Source of the DNA: VXRJ01 sp964636705
GTDB lineage: Bacteria; Acidobacteriota; Vicinamibacteria; Vicinamibacterales; UBA8438
DNA length: 64,000 nt
Direction of reading: 5' to 3'
NCBI GenBank assembly: GCA_964636705.1
Contig: CAZWUJ010000003.1
Location: 124,001 to 188,000 of the forward strand
Part shown: positions 6,977 to 15,100 of the stretch, piece after piece
How the letters are laid out: the number at the start of each line of letters is the position of its first letter
How positions within the stretch are numbered: position 1 is the first letter of the stretch
Position numbers and translations under genes: made by a program
The notes under the pieces: generated by a model
The model's input: the letters and a program-made list of their open reading frames with translations, nothing else
The model's database searches: none
Told to the model about the DNA's origin: nothing

Positions 6977-8482
6977 ATGCCTCTGCTGGACTTCGGGGTC
7001 GTTGCCCTCTATCTCGCCTTCTCCCTCTGGTGCGGCCGCCGGTTGCGGCGCGGCCAAGGCGTGCGCGACTACTTCCTGACCGGACGAGAGACGCCGTGGT
7101 GGGCGGTCATGGCATCCATCGTCGCCACCGAAACCAGCACGGTAACGGTGATCAGCGTGCCGGGCTATGCCTTTGCCGGCGACCTGACGTTTCTGCAACT
7201 GGCTCTCGGCTATCTCGCCGGACGGTTGCTGGTGGCCAGCTTCCTGCTCCCCGCCTTCTTCAACCGTGATTTGCTCTCGGCGTACCAACTGCTGGCCGAA
7301 CGCATGGGGCGCGGATTGGGACGCGCCGCCGCCGTGGTCTTCCTTGCCACACGCAACATTGCCGACGGGCTGCGCCTCTTCGCGACGGCGCTTGTACTGG
7401 CGGCCATGGTAGCGGTCGCTGCGGAATCGACCAACGCCGCTGCGCCTTCCCCGAGCGTTGTCCTCGGACTTGCGATAGCGGCGATTTCGGCCGTGACGCT
7501 CGCCTACACGTGGCTCGGGGGGATGCGCGCGGTAATCTGGATGGACGTCGCCCAACTCGCGCTATACCTCGCGGGAGCGCTGGCGGTGGCGGCGATACTG
7601 GCGACTCGATTGCCGGACGGATTGGCGGGCGCCTGGACCGCCGCGGCGGCTGCCAGCAAGTTGACGCTATTCGATTTTGCCTGGGACTTGACCCGGGACT
7701 ACACCTTCTGGTCCGGCGTTCTCGGCGGCGCGGTCTTCACTGCCGCGACGCATGGCGCGGACCAGATGTTCGTGCAACGCTATCTTTGCAGCCGCTCGCT
7801 TCGGGAGGCCCGTCTGGCCCTGGGACTGAGCGGCGTTTTCGTCCTGGCGCAATTCGCGTTGTTCCTCGGCATCGGTCTCCTGCTCTGGAGTTTCTACGAG
7901 ACCGCGGCGCCGGCGGGATCCCTGGCGTCCATCACGACGGCGGGTACGGTACAGGCCGATCAGGTCTTTCCCCGGTTCCTGATGACGAACCTGCCGGCCG
8001 GTCTACGCGGGCTCGTGCTGGCGGCGATTCTGGCGGCCGCCATGTCGACGCTCTCATCGTCGCTCAACTCTTCCGCGGCATCGACGATCGGCGATTTCTA
8101 TTCCAACCACCGCCGCGGCGGTCCGGGCAGCGACGCGCGCATGCTGCGGGCGTCGCGAATCGCGACCCTTGCCTGGGCCGTCGTTCAGGTTCTGGTCGCG
8201 CTTCTGGCGATTCGCCTGTCGCAACGCGTGATCGACGATGTCTTGCGCGTGCAGTTCTTCGCCGGCGGGCTGATGCTTGGCCTGTTCGTCCTGAGCACGG
8301 TGCTGTCGCGTCCGACGGCCCGGGCCGGAACCGCAGGGCTGGTGGCGGGGCTGGCCACGCTGATTGCCGTCACCCTGTTCACGGAGTTGTCGTGGCAGTG
8401 GTACGTCCTGGTGGGCGTTACCGCGACGGTCGGAGGCGGAGCGCTCGCCCAACGCGCGGGGCTGGGCGAAGGAACGGGATGA
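6977..8482 (+). CDS. Sodium:solute symporter (SSS family)
   Basis: The 501-residue inner-membrane protein has about 13 hydrophobic segments. It begins with a first helix at residues 4-16 and then DYFLTGRETPWW, a typical SSS N-terminal motif, followed by the ATETSTVT segment of helix 2. Family members couple Na+ entry to uptake of sugars, amino acids or other small solutes; the substrate cannot be read from the sequence. The ATG at 6977 was chosen because the first transmembrane helix begins there, and the in-frame upstream extension is Arg/Pro-rich and lies over the regulatory region. Its stop overlaps the next gene's start (ATGA), so it is likely co-translated with the serine hydrolase. Confidence 0.85.
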   Translation: MPLLDFGVVALYLAFSLWCGRRLRRGQGVRDYFLTGRETPWWAVMASIVATETSTVTVISVPGYAFAGDLTFLQLALGYLAGRLLVASFLLPAFFNRDLLSAYQLLAERMGRGLGRAAAVVFLATRNIADGLRLFATALVLAAMVAVAAESTNAAAPSPSVVLGLAIAAISAVTLAYTWLGGMRAVIWMDVAQLALYLAGALAVAAILATRLPDGLAGAWTAAAAASKLTLFDFAWDLTRDYTFWSGVLGGAVFTAATHGADQMFVQRYLCSRSLREARLALGLSGVFVLAQFALFLGIGLLLWSFYETAAPAGSLASITTAGTVQADQVFPRFLMTNLPAGLRGLVLAAILAAAMSTLSSSLNSSAASTIGDFYSNHRRGGPGSDARMLRASRIATLAWAVVQVLVALLAIRLSQRVIDDVLRVQFFAGGLMLGLFVLSTVLSRPTARAGTAGLVAGLATLIAVTLFTELSWQWYVLVGVTATVGGGALAQRAGLGEGTG

Positions 8483-9540
8483 CCGATTTCTCTCGCGTGG
8501 AACAACTGTTGCGCGACGCGATCGCCGCCGGCGTCGCCCCGGGCGCCGTCGCCGAGGTGAGTGCCGCCGACGGGCCAATCTGGAGTCACGCTGCCGGACA
8601 CCTCACGGCGGAACCGGAAAGCCCGGCGGTCACCTCTGAGACCCTGTTCGACCTGGCATCGCTCACAAAGGTGGTCGCCACGACGACAATCGCCATGCAG
8701 CAGGTAGATGCGGGCTTCACGCCGCTCGACCTCCCGGTCGCACACGTCCTTGCAGCGTGGCGCGGGGATGATCGCGAACACGTCACGGTGCGCGATCTGT
8801 TGTCGCACAGCTCCGGCCTTACCGCGCACCTTCCCTTCTATCGCGACCACGCCGGGCGACCGGAACTCGAAGCCGCCATCTGCCGGCTGCCACTCGAGTA
8901 TGCCCCGCGCAGCCGGTCGATCTACAGTGACCTCGGCTTCATGCTGCTCGGCTTCATTCTGTCCGACCGGCATCCAGACCGCGCCAGTCTGGCCGAACAG
9001 TTCGGCCGCCTCGTCTCGGCGCGGGGCTGGGGCGAGATCGGCTTCCACCCGCCGGTGGCCTGGCGTCCTCGCACCGCGCCAACCGAGCTGGATCCGTGGC
9101 GGGGCCGGACACTGGTCGCGGAAGTGCACGACGAGAACGCGTGGGCCCTGGGCGGCGCGGCTGGACACGCCGGCCTCTTCGGCACCGCGTCCGCCGTCGG
9201 CGCGTTCGCCCGCGAGATCCTTCGCGCGTTCAACGGCGTTACCACGATTGCCTCGGCCGCCACGTTCGACACGTTCCGCCGATGCACGGACGTTCCGGGC
9301 AGCTCGCGGGGGCTCGGCTGGGACACCATGCGGCCCTCGTCATCTTGCGGCAGGCGCCTCTCGCCCCGTTCCATCGGCCATACCGGGTTCACTGGAACGT
9401 CACTCTGGATCGATCCGGACGCAGGCCTCTCCATTGTGCTGCTCACCAACCGCGTCCATCCGTCCCGGAAGAATGAAGCGATCCTGCAGTTTCGCCCCGT
9501 TTTCCATTCCGCCGTTCACTCGGCGGTGACCCACGGATGA
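8479..9540 (+). CDS. Serine hydrolase of the beta-lactamase/PBP-like fold
   Basis: The protein has 353 residues and no signal peptide, so it is probably cytoplasmic. Class C beta-lactamase-type motifs are visible: SLTK (Ser61, Lys64), YSD (149-151) and HTG near residue 305, standing for the usual KTG. Relatives include esterases, D-aminopeptidases and peptide or amide hydrolases. Here it is sandwiched with 4-base overlaps between two SSS symporters. This suggests that it hydrolyses a compound imported by them, perhaps a cell-wall fragment or an ester; that role is inference. It is unlikely to be a resistance beta-lactamase, since it is not exported. Confidence 0.8.
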   Translation: MTDFSRVEQLLRDAIAAGVAPGAVAEVSAADGPIWSHAAGHLTAEPESPAVTSETLFDLASLTKVVATTTIAMQQVDAGFTPLDLPVAHVLAAWRGDDREHVTVRDLLSHSSGLTAHLPFYRDHAGRPELEAAICRLPLEYAPRSRSIYSDLGFMLLGFILSDRHPDRASLAEQFGRLVSARGWGEIGFHPPVAWRPRTAPTELDPWRGRTLVAEVHDENAWALGGAAGHAGLFGTASAVGAFAREILRAFNGVTTIASAATFDTFRRCTDVPGSSRGLGWDTMRPSSSCGRRLSPRSIGHTGFTGTSLWIDPDAGLSIVLLTNRVHPSRKNEAILQFRPVFHSAVHSAVTHG

Positions 9541-11312
9541 TTCTGACCCCGCTCGACTGGACGCTGTTTGTCCTGACGCTGGCGCTCCCGATCACGGCAG
9601 GCATCATCGCCGGCCGGGGCTCCGGGCGAAGCGTCTCGGACTACTTTCTTTCCGGCCGCAACCTCCCCTGGTGGATCGCCGGAACATCCATGGTGGCCAC
9701 GACGTTCGCAGCCGACACCCCGCTGGCCGTGGCCGGCCTCGTGGCCGCAAACGGCATCGCCGGCAACTGGCTCTGGTGGAACGCCGCCCTCGGCGGCATG
9801 CTGACCGTCGTCTGTTTCGCGAGACTGTGGCGACGCGCCGGCATCCTAACCGACGTCGAGTTTGTCGAGATCCGCTACGCCGGTCGAATGGCCGCAGTCC
9901 TGCGCGGTCTGCGCGCGGTCTGGCTTGGCCTCCCGGTCAACTGCCTGGTGATCGGCTGGGTCAACCTGGCGTTGGCGAAAGTGCTGTCGATCGCTCTGGG
10001 CTGGGATCGGTTGACGGCAGTACTCATCGGTCTCGGCGCAACCGGCGCGTACGCGTCGCTTGCCGGGCTGCGCGGGGTCGTCACGGCGGATGCGGTGCAG
10101 TTCGTCCTGGCAATGGCGGGAGCGGTAGCGCTGGCTTACTACGCACTCGGCGCACCGGAGGTCGGCGGAATGGAAGGCCTGCGGGAGGCGTTGCCGGACT
10201 CGACTTTCCGACTCTTGCCGGCTATCGGCGCATCCGGCGCGCCACTCGACGCCGAGACGCTGCTGCTACCCATCGGGGCGTTCTTCGCGTACCTCGGTGT
10301 CCAGTGGTGGGCCAGTTGGTATCCCGGACAGGAGCCGGGCGGCGGTGGATATGTCGCCCAGCGGATGCTATCGGCCCGGGACGAACGACAAGCCGTCCTC
10401 GCAACGCTCTGGTTTACCCTGGCGCACTACTGCCTGCGCCCCTGGCCCTGGATACTGGCGGCGCTAGCCTCGCTCGTCCTCTACCCCGGCCTGGCCGATC
10501 CGGAGGCGGGCTACATCATGCTAATGCGCGATCACCTGCCCGCCGGCTGGCGGGGCCTGCTGGTGGGCGCCTTCTTCGCGGCTTACATGTCTACAGTCTC
10601 AACCCAGCTGAACTGGGGGACGTCGTATCTCGTGCACGACGCGTACCGGCGATTCATTCGGCCGAATTCAAGTGAGAAACACCTCGTTACGGTGTCGCGC
10701 ATGACAACGATCGGGGTGATGCTCGCGAGTGGGGCCGTCACGTTCTGGCTCGAGTCGGTCCGCCAGGCCTGGGAGTTCATGCTGGAAGCGGCGGCCGGCA
10801 TCGGCCTCGTGCTGATCCTGCGGTGGTATTGGTGGCGCGTGACGGCGCTGTCGGAAATCGTGGCGCTCGTCGCGTCGGCCGCCGGATTCGTCCTGCTTCG
10901 GACCCTCACCGACATACCGTTCCCCAACTCGCTCCTCTATCTGGTCCCATGGACCACCGCCTGGTGGATCGTCGTTACTCTCGCGACGCCTCCGGATCCG
11001 CTCCCCCACCTGATTGCCTTCTACCGCCGGGCCCGGCCGGCCGGACCCGGATGGCGCTCGATTGCCGCTGCGGCGGGCGAGGCCGCGCCGGACCCGATCC
11101 TGCCGTTCTTGCGACGTTGGGTAGTGGGCTGCGTGGCGGTCTACGCGGTGCTCGCGGCAACCCACCAATGGCTATTCGGTATGCGTGCGGCCGCCGCCGC
11201 CCTGTTCGCCGCCAGTGTCGTGCTGGCTGTCTGGCTGACCCGCGAGGTGACGGCGGCAGACTCGACCGGGGACGCTGGCCGCTCCGATGGTCGCCCAGCC
11301 ACACCTAACTGA
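9537..11312 (+). CDS. Sodium:solute symporter (SSS family), second copy
   Basis: The 591-residue polytopic membrane protein belongs to the same family as the symporter two genes upstream but is clearly diverged and about 90 residues longer. The signature DYFLSGRNLPWW (near residue 35) and an AADTPLAVAGLV segment are visible. The C-terminus has an additional hydrophobic part and a soluble stretch rich in Pro/Arg. The start overlaps the stop of the serine hydrolase (ATGA). The stop codon lies at the edge of a palindromic repeat that may serve as transcription terminator. The substrate is unknown; the shared cassette suggests a chemically related substrate. Confidence 0.85.
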   Translation: MILTPLDWTLFVLTLALPITAGIIAGRGSGRSVSDYFLSGRNLPWWIAGTSMVATTFAADTPLAVAGLVAANGIAGNWLWWNAALGGMLTVVCFARLWRRAGILTDVEFVEIRYAGRMAAVLRGLRAVWLGLPVNCLVIGWVNLALAKVLSIALGWDRLTAVLIGLGATGAYASLAGLRGVVTADAVQFVLAMAGAVALAYYALGAPEVGGMEGLREALPDSTFRLLPAIGASGAPLDAETLLLPIGAFFAYLGVQWWASWYPGQEPGGGGYVAQRMLSARDERQAVLATLWFTLAHYCLRPWPWILAALASLVLYPGLADPEAGYIMLMRDHLPAGWRGLLVGAFFAAYMSTVSTQLNWGTSYLVHDAYRRFIRPNSSEKHLVTVSRMTTIGVMLASGAVTFWLESVRQAWEFMLEAAAGIGLVLILRWYWWRVTALSEIVALVASAAGFVLLRTLTDIPFPNSLLYLVPWTTAWWIVVTLATPPDPLPHLIAFYRRARPAGPGWRSIAAAAGEAAPDPILPFLRRWVVGCVAVYAVLAATHQWLFGMRAAAAALFAASVVLAVWLTREVTAADSTGDAGRSDGRPATPN

Positions 11313-11341
11313 CAGTCTGCACCGTTCCACAGCGCAGACTG
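11313..11341. repeat. Palindromic repeat element, copy 1
   Basis: A 29-base hairpin with arms CAGTCTGC and GCAGACTG and an inner partial stem, beginning right at the stop of the second symporter. The surrounding bases (from GCTCCGATGG at 11281) are also repeated in copy 2, 85 bp further on. Confidence 0.7.
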
Positions 11342-11393
11342 CTAGCCCGACCCTCGTCGCCTGCGGCTCCGATGGCCGCCCAACCAGGCCTAT

Positions 11394-11430
11394 CTAGCAG
11401 CCTGCACCGTTTCACGGCGCAGACTGCTAG
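11394..11430. repeat. Palindromic repeat element, copy 2
   Basis: The longest copy. CTAGCAG pairs with CTGCTAG, then after a C/A mismatch CTGC pairs with GCAG, and after another mismatch CCGT pairs with ACGG around a TTC loop. It lies between convergent genes and ends at the stop of the PDZ gene. It has no T-run, so if it terminates transcription it is not a classical intrinsic terminator. Confidence 0.7.
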
Positions 11431-11431
11431 C

Positions 11432-12289
11432 CTAGGAGGGCAAAGTGACACTGATCGACATCGGCGCTCCATCACGGACGATGTCGAGCGTGACGGCGGT
11501 GCCCGGGTCCACGGATCGGAGATGCCGCCCGAGCTGGCGGAAACTCTCGAGCGCCGCGCCATCGATCGTCGTGATGACGTCGCCCGCTCGCAACCCCGCC
11601 TCGGCGGCGGGAGTGGACGGTTCGACGTGTGTCACCAGAAGGCCCCGCTCGGTTCCAAAGTAGTCAGCCAGTTGCCCGCCGATCGAGCGGATACGAATCC
11701 CCAATCGGCCCGGCGTCGATTCCAGGCGCAGCAGAGCGTCACCCACGACCTCCGGCAACTCGAGTTGCTCCAGGCGCTCGGAGAGGTCGCCGAGCCGGAC
11801 ATCGAGATTCTCGAGGTTGCCATCTCCATCCGGAGTGACGAACCTCCATGCATTTCGGCCGGCCGCTGGATGTTCTACGGTGGTCAGGGTCACGGTCTCG
11901 GTGTCGGCGTCGCGCAACACCTCGAGCAACACCTCACTCCCGACAGGCGTCTCCCGAACGACGCGGATCAGGTGCCGGCTGCCCCGGATCCGCTCGCCAT
12001 CGAAAGCGACGACGACATCTCCTTCCCGGAGTCCAGCCCGGGCGGCGGGGCTCTCGTCGGCCACGGCCGTTACCCTCGCGCCTGCGCCCGGCTCGTCCGT
12101 GTCTCGGATCGCGACCCCGATCCAACTGGCGTCAGCGGCATTGACAAGGAGTTCGGGCAGGGCGAATCGGAAGTTGCCGCGCGACCCGGTTTCCCTCTCG
12201 GTCTGCGCGGCTCCGACCGTGGACATGGCAGTCGCGACAAGGAATGCCGCGATCGCGCCGACGTACGCTCCGTACTGCTTCCGGGACAT
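11432..12289 (-). CDS. Secreted protein with two PDZ domains
   Basis: The protein has 285 residues. An N-terminal hydrophobic segment (about residues 9-28, ending in GAAQ) looks like a signal peptide. Two PDZ-like domains follow: one at about 50-125 (WIGVAIRD, SPAARAGLREGDVVVAFDG) and one at about 185-283 (LGIRIRSIGG, TPAAEAGLRAGDVITTIDG). No protease domain or catalytic triad is present, so it is not a complete HtrA; it is more likely an adaptor or scaffold in the periplasm. AAAGGAG lies seven bases before the ATG. It is the most downstream gene on this minus-strand side and is separated by 84 bp from the pilus operon. Confidence 0.8.
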   Translation of the reverse strand: MSRKQYGAYVGAIAAFLVATAMSTVGAAQTERETGSRGNFRFALPELLVNAADASWIGVAIRDTDEPGAGARVTAVADESPAARAGLREGDVVVAFDGERIRGSRHLIRVVRETPVGSEVLLEVLRDADTETVTLTTVEHPAAGRNAWRFVTPDGDGNLENLDVRLGDLSERLEQLELPEVVGDALLRLESTPGRLGIRIRSIGGQLADYFGTERGLLVTHVEPSTPAAEAGLRAGDVITTIDGAALESFRQLGRHLRSVDPGTAVTLDIVRDGAPMSISVTLPS

Positions 12290-12373
12290 GGTGCGTCTCC
12301 TTTCAAGGTTGCCTGTCGTTGAGACGCACGGCCTCGCCCGATGGTCTGGCGTCGGGGAGACGACCGGGAGAAT

Positions 12374-13003
12374 CTACTGTTGGGCGTCAGGCCCGACCAT
12401 CGTCGCCCGGCGAGGGGCGGCTTCCGCGTCGGAGGACATGGCCACGAACCGCCATTCGTCGTAACGTGCCGCGCCGTTGTACCGGGCGATGGACGCAGCC
12501 GTGCTTCGGCTCGCCACCCCGGCTATGCCGCCTTCCACGCCGCCCGGTTCACCAGTTCCTGTCTCCCTTCCGCTCACGGCGGCGCCGGCGCCCCCCGTAC
12601 GCTGGGCGCCCGCGGGCAATGCCCCTTCCCCGGCACCGCCAGCCGTAGCCAGTTCCGACTGTGGAATCAGGCGGAATTCGCCGCCTTCCGTCATCGGATC
12701 GCGATACGCCCGCCGGAGGAACCGCCCCTCAACCAGCGTCTCGACATCAGGGGGAAACGCCCCCGGCAACTGCCGCTGGTAGAGCATGATGGCTCGGGCA
12801 TACTGCTCTCCCCGGAAGATCAGTTCTGCTTCCCTCTCGCGCTGGGCGGCATGTCGCCAGGCGGGGAGCGCCATGGACGCAACCACGGCAAGAATCGCCA
12901 GGCTGGCCAGGAGAGCGGCCATCGCAAAACCGGCCTCCGGGGGGCGGGCGGCGCTGGCATCCCCCCCTTCGGGCCGCGATGCGTCCCGGCTACCACTCCG
13001 CAT
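12374..13003 (-). CDS. Atypical pseudopilin-like protein
   Basis: The protein has 209 residues. A charged leader of 25 residues ends in Gly, followed by FAMAALLASLAIL and more hydrophobic residues, the layout of a type IV prepilin (cleavage G25/F26). The normally invariant Glu at position +5 is Ala here. After the helix, an alpha-beta region resembles small pseudopilins (REREAELIFRGEQYARAI, PPDVETLVEGRFLRR). A Gly/Ala-rich insert and a variable C-terminus follow. The start overlaps the preceding pseudopilin gene by 14 bases. Loss of Glu5 suggests a role as a minor or tip pseudopilin. The start codon assignment is inferred from the prepilin motif. Confidence 0.7.
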   Translation of the reverse strand: MRSGSRDASRPEGGDASAARPPEAGFAMAALLASLAILAVVASMALPAWRHAAQREREAELIFRGEQYARAIMLYQRQLPGAFPPDVETLVEGRFLRRAYRDPMTEGGEFRLIPQSELATAGGAGEGALPAGAQRTGGAGAAVSGRETGTGEPGGVEGGIAGVASRSTAASIARYNGAARYDEWRFVAMSSDAEAAPRRATMVGPDAQQ

Positions 13004-13391
13004 AGTTGGTTCCGTCGAGCGCAACCGCCTCCGAGCCGCTCCTGACGTCATAGATCCCGCGCGCAAACGGGTCGGCCGGGTCGGAGGGGGCGAATTCCAC
13101 CTGCCAAGTCTCCGTTGATCCGGTGAACGGATCGACCGGGACGGCGCGCAGGTAGCCGGCACTCACCAGCGATTCCAGCGCCGCCGGGTAGCCACCCCGG
13201 TCTGCGTAGTGTTGATCGATCGCGTCGCGCAGCCGGAAGAGGTCTTCCTTCAGCACCGCCTCCCGCGATCGGGTAACGGCACTCTGGTAGCCGACCAAAG
13301 CGATGGTCGACAGCACCGTAATGAGCGAGATCACTATCGTCAACTCGATCAGAGTCCAGCCGTTCGGCGGGTGCGCGCAACGTCGGCTCAT
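12990..13391 (-). CDS. GspG-like pseudopilin
   Basis: The 133-residue protein has a clear prepilin signal: a short positive leader, then G11/W12-TLIE with Glu at +5, and a hydrophobic helix. The remainder resembles GspG major pseudopilins: a helix (SREAVLKEDLFRLRDAIDQHYADRGGYPAALESLV), then PVDPFTG and an IYDVRSGSEA ending. The C-terminal ending LDGTNYAEW parallels the ending LDGTRYRDW of the next gene upstream, so the two are diverged duplicates. The start at 13391 is set by the prepilin leader; the longer open frame upstream is shadow sequence. It lies 10 bp after the third pseudopilin. Confidence 0.85.
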   Translation of the reverse strand: MSRRCAHPPNGWTLIELTIVISLITVLSTIALVGYQSAVTRSREAVLKEDLFRLRDAIDQHYADRGGYPAALESLVSAGYLRAVPVDPFTGSTETWQVEFAPSDPADPFARGIYDVRSGSEAVALDGTNYAEW

Positions 13392-13401
13392 CGTTCCGGT
13401 T

Positions 13402-13884
13402 TCACCAGTCTCGGTAGCGCGTCCCGTCGAGCGCGTTGCCGGGAGCACGCGAGTAGACGTCGTAGACGTTCCGCCCACCCCACCTGGGCGCGTCCGGCTC
13501 GTCCTGGTACGACCGGAGCCCCCAATCCGCTTCACGCGTAATCGGATCGATGGGGATCCGGCGGAGGAACCGGATCACGGCGCCCGCGTTCTCGTCAATC
13601 GGCTCGACTCCGTCTACCAATGTCTGAAGATCGGGCGGATAGCCCTGGTTCTGCGCATCAATATCGGGTCCACCGATCACGCCGAGGTCGACAGCATCCT
13701 TGTAGCTGTCGATCGCCGTGCGCATTTCACGCAGGACGCGACGCAACTCGGTCTCACGCTGCCGCTGCACCGTCACGCGGGCGAGCGGCGCCGCAGCCGA
13801 CGCGAGGATCAGCAGGATCACACTGACGATGAGGAGTTCGACGAACGAGTAGCCACGCTCACTACGGCTGCGTGGGAGTCGCAT
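13402..13884 (-). CDS. GspG-like pseudopilin, paralogue
   Basis: The 160-residue protein has a prepilin signal with G11/Y12-SFVE, Glu at +5, and a hydrophobic helix (about 17-33). Downstream is a long helix, then YPPDLQTLVDGVEP and RRIPIDPIT, typical of the GspG/type II pseudopilin fold, and an ending like its neighbour (VYDVYSRAPGNALDG). I chose the second ATG because GGAG lies seven bases upstream; an ATG at 13890 is only one base from that site. The start lies 23 bases inside the end of pilO. It may be the major pilin or pseudopilin of this apparatus. Confidence 0.85.
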   Translation of the reverse strand: MRLPRSRSERGYSFVELLIVSVILLILASAAAPLARVTVQRQRETELRRVLREMRTAIDSYKDAVDLGVIGGPDIDAQNQGYPPDLQTLVDGVEPIDENAGAVIRFLRRIPIDPITREADWGLRSYQDEPDAPRWGGRNVYDVYSRAPGNALDGTRYRDW

Positions 13885-14479
13885 CGCCATTCTCCGCTAC
13901 CGCGGCGTCCCAGTAGTAAGTCACGAGACTGAGGGTCAGGATCTGCGTCCCTTCCGCTCTCTCCCCGCCACTCAGCAGGATCTCTTCAATCACCAGAAAG
14001 TCGGGTAGCACCTCCACCGCCGCGATGAACTCACGGAGCTGGCGGTAGGCGCCCTGAACCACCATCAAGACCCGCAGTCGTTCAAGGCCGCTCGCCTCAT
14101 CAGTATCGACTTCCGATGCGCGTCGCTCCATTGTCAGGCCATGCGCATCGACGAGAGATGCCAGCCCGCCGAAAGCTACGGTCCGGGCGTCCGTCAGGCC
14201 GTCCGGCAGCAGGTCGCGCCGGAACGCGTAAAGGTCGGTATCGACGCGGGTCAGTCCGTCGGCCGCCGCGCTACTGCTCTCCAACCGCTGTTCGGCCGTC
14301 TCAAGCGCCGCCGCCGCGGCCGCCGCGCGGTGTCCAGCGTTCGCCAGCTTGACCGTCCAGGGATAGACCGCGAGCGCCCATAGGCCGGCGTCAACCGCCA
14401 GCACGATTGCCACCGCCGTCACGGCCACGCGCTTCTCCGCGAGGACGCGCCCCGCGAAAGCGAGGGGCAAACCGGTCAT
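13862..14479 (-). CDS. pilO: PilO/GspM-like assembly protein
   Basis: The 205-residue inner-membrane protein has one N-terminal transmembrane helix (about residues 18-40). It is followed by an Ala-rich coiled coil (about 45-75) and a compact C-terminal domain, the layout of PilO. In type IV pili PilO pairs with PilN and connects the inner-membrane platform to the outer-membrane secretin. ATGA overlap with pilN and the pilM-N-O order support the call; sequence similarity alone is weak, as is normal for this family. GspM is an alternative name. Confidence 0.75.
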   Translation of the reverse strand: MTGLPLAFAGRVLAEKRVAVTAVAIVLAVDAGLWALAVYPWTVKLANAGHRAAAAAAALETAEQRLESSSAAADGLTRVDTDLYAFRRDLLPDGLTDARTVAFGGLASLVDAHGLTMERRASEVDTDEASGLERLRVLMVVQGAYRQLREFIAAVEVLPDFLVIEEILLSGGERAEGTQILTLSLVTYYWDAAVAENGDATPTQP

Positions 14480-15087
14480 GACCGCCCCTCCGCGTCCCCG
14501 CTGGTCCGGATCGCGTCGTCCGTGGCAGTCGTGGCAGGGTCTGGTACAACGCGGCCGCGCACCTGAGCCCGGTACGTTCCCTCTTCGCCAAGTTCCGCCT
14601 GACGGGCCAGTACACCGACGAACGCGCCAGTCGCTTCGAGCTGTTCGATGAATCGATCGATCTCGTCCAGATTCCGCCCCACAACGTCCAGGTCGAGAGC
14701 CAGCGCGCCATCGGTCGCGTCCGGGCGGACCGCCGTCAACATCACCCCGGGCGGCAAGGTTTCGTCAATAAGGTCGAAGAAACCGGTCCAGGAGAAGCTG
14801 CGCTGCGCAATCAGCCGGTCCACTGCCGCCGCGGCGGAGGCGACGTCGTCGACCCGCTCGCCCCCGAGGCCTTGTTCGAGAACCGTGCTTCTGCTGAGGA
14901 GCGCGGTCGCATCGCGTTCCGCCACCTCCGCCTCGCGGCTCAGCAGGTCGGTCGCGCGGGAAAGCTCCACCAAACGCACCGCTCCCAATGACAAGCTCGC
15001 GACGGCGGCAAGTCCGACCGCAGCCAGCCCCAGGTGGACTGCCCGCTCGTTGTAGAAGGGACGTGTCGCCAGGTTCGTCGTCAGCAT
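14476..15087 (-). CDS. pilN: PilN/GspL-like assembly protein
   Basis: The 203-residue protein has the conserved PilN start, MLTTNLATRPFYNER (in PilN usually INLLPxR), then a transmembrane helix (about 18-38) and a coiled coil. A ferredoxin-like domain follows (PPGVMLTAVRPDATDGALALDLDVVGR), typical of PilN. Its cytoplasmic N-terminus normally binds PilM, encoded just upstream with a 13-bp gap. Together they form the alignment subcomplex of the machine. The C-terminal tail after residue 175 is variable. Confidence 0.8.
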   Translation of the reverse strand: MLTTNLATRPFYNERAVHLGLAAVGLAAVASLSLGAVRLVELSRATDLLSREAEVAERDATALLSRSTVLEQGLGGERVDDVASAAAAVDRLIAQRSFSWTGFFDLIDETLPPGVMLTAVRPDATDGALALDLDVVGRNLDEIDRFIEQLEATGAFVGVLARQAELGEEGTYRAQVRGRVVPDPATTATDDAIRTSGDAEGRS

Positions 15088-15100
15088 GGAAGCCGTCCGG

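Noticed and set aside
7510..8478. Long N-terminal extension of the serine hydrolase frame into the symporter gene
   Set aside because: The extension is out of frame with the symporter, Arg-rich and without a domain; the hydrolase starts at 8479 in an ATGA overlap.
8479..9540. Antibiotic-resistance beta-lactamase
   Set aside because: The protein has no signal peptide, has HTG instead of KTG, and lies between symporters; a metabolic hydrolase is more likely.
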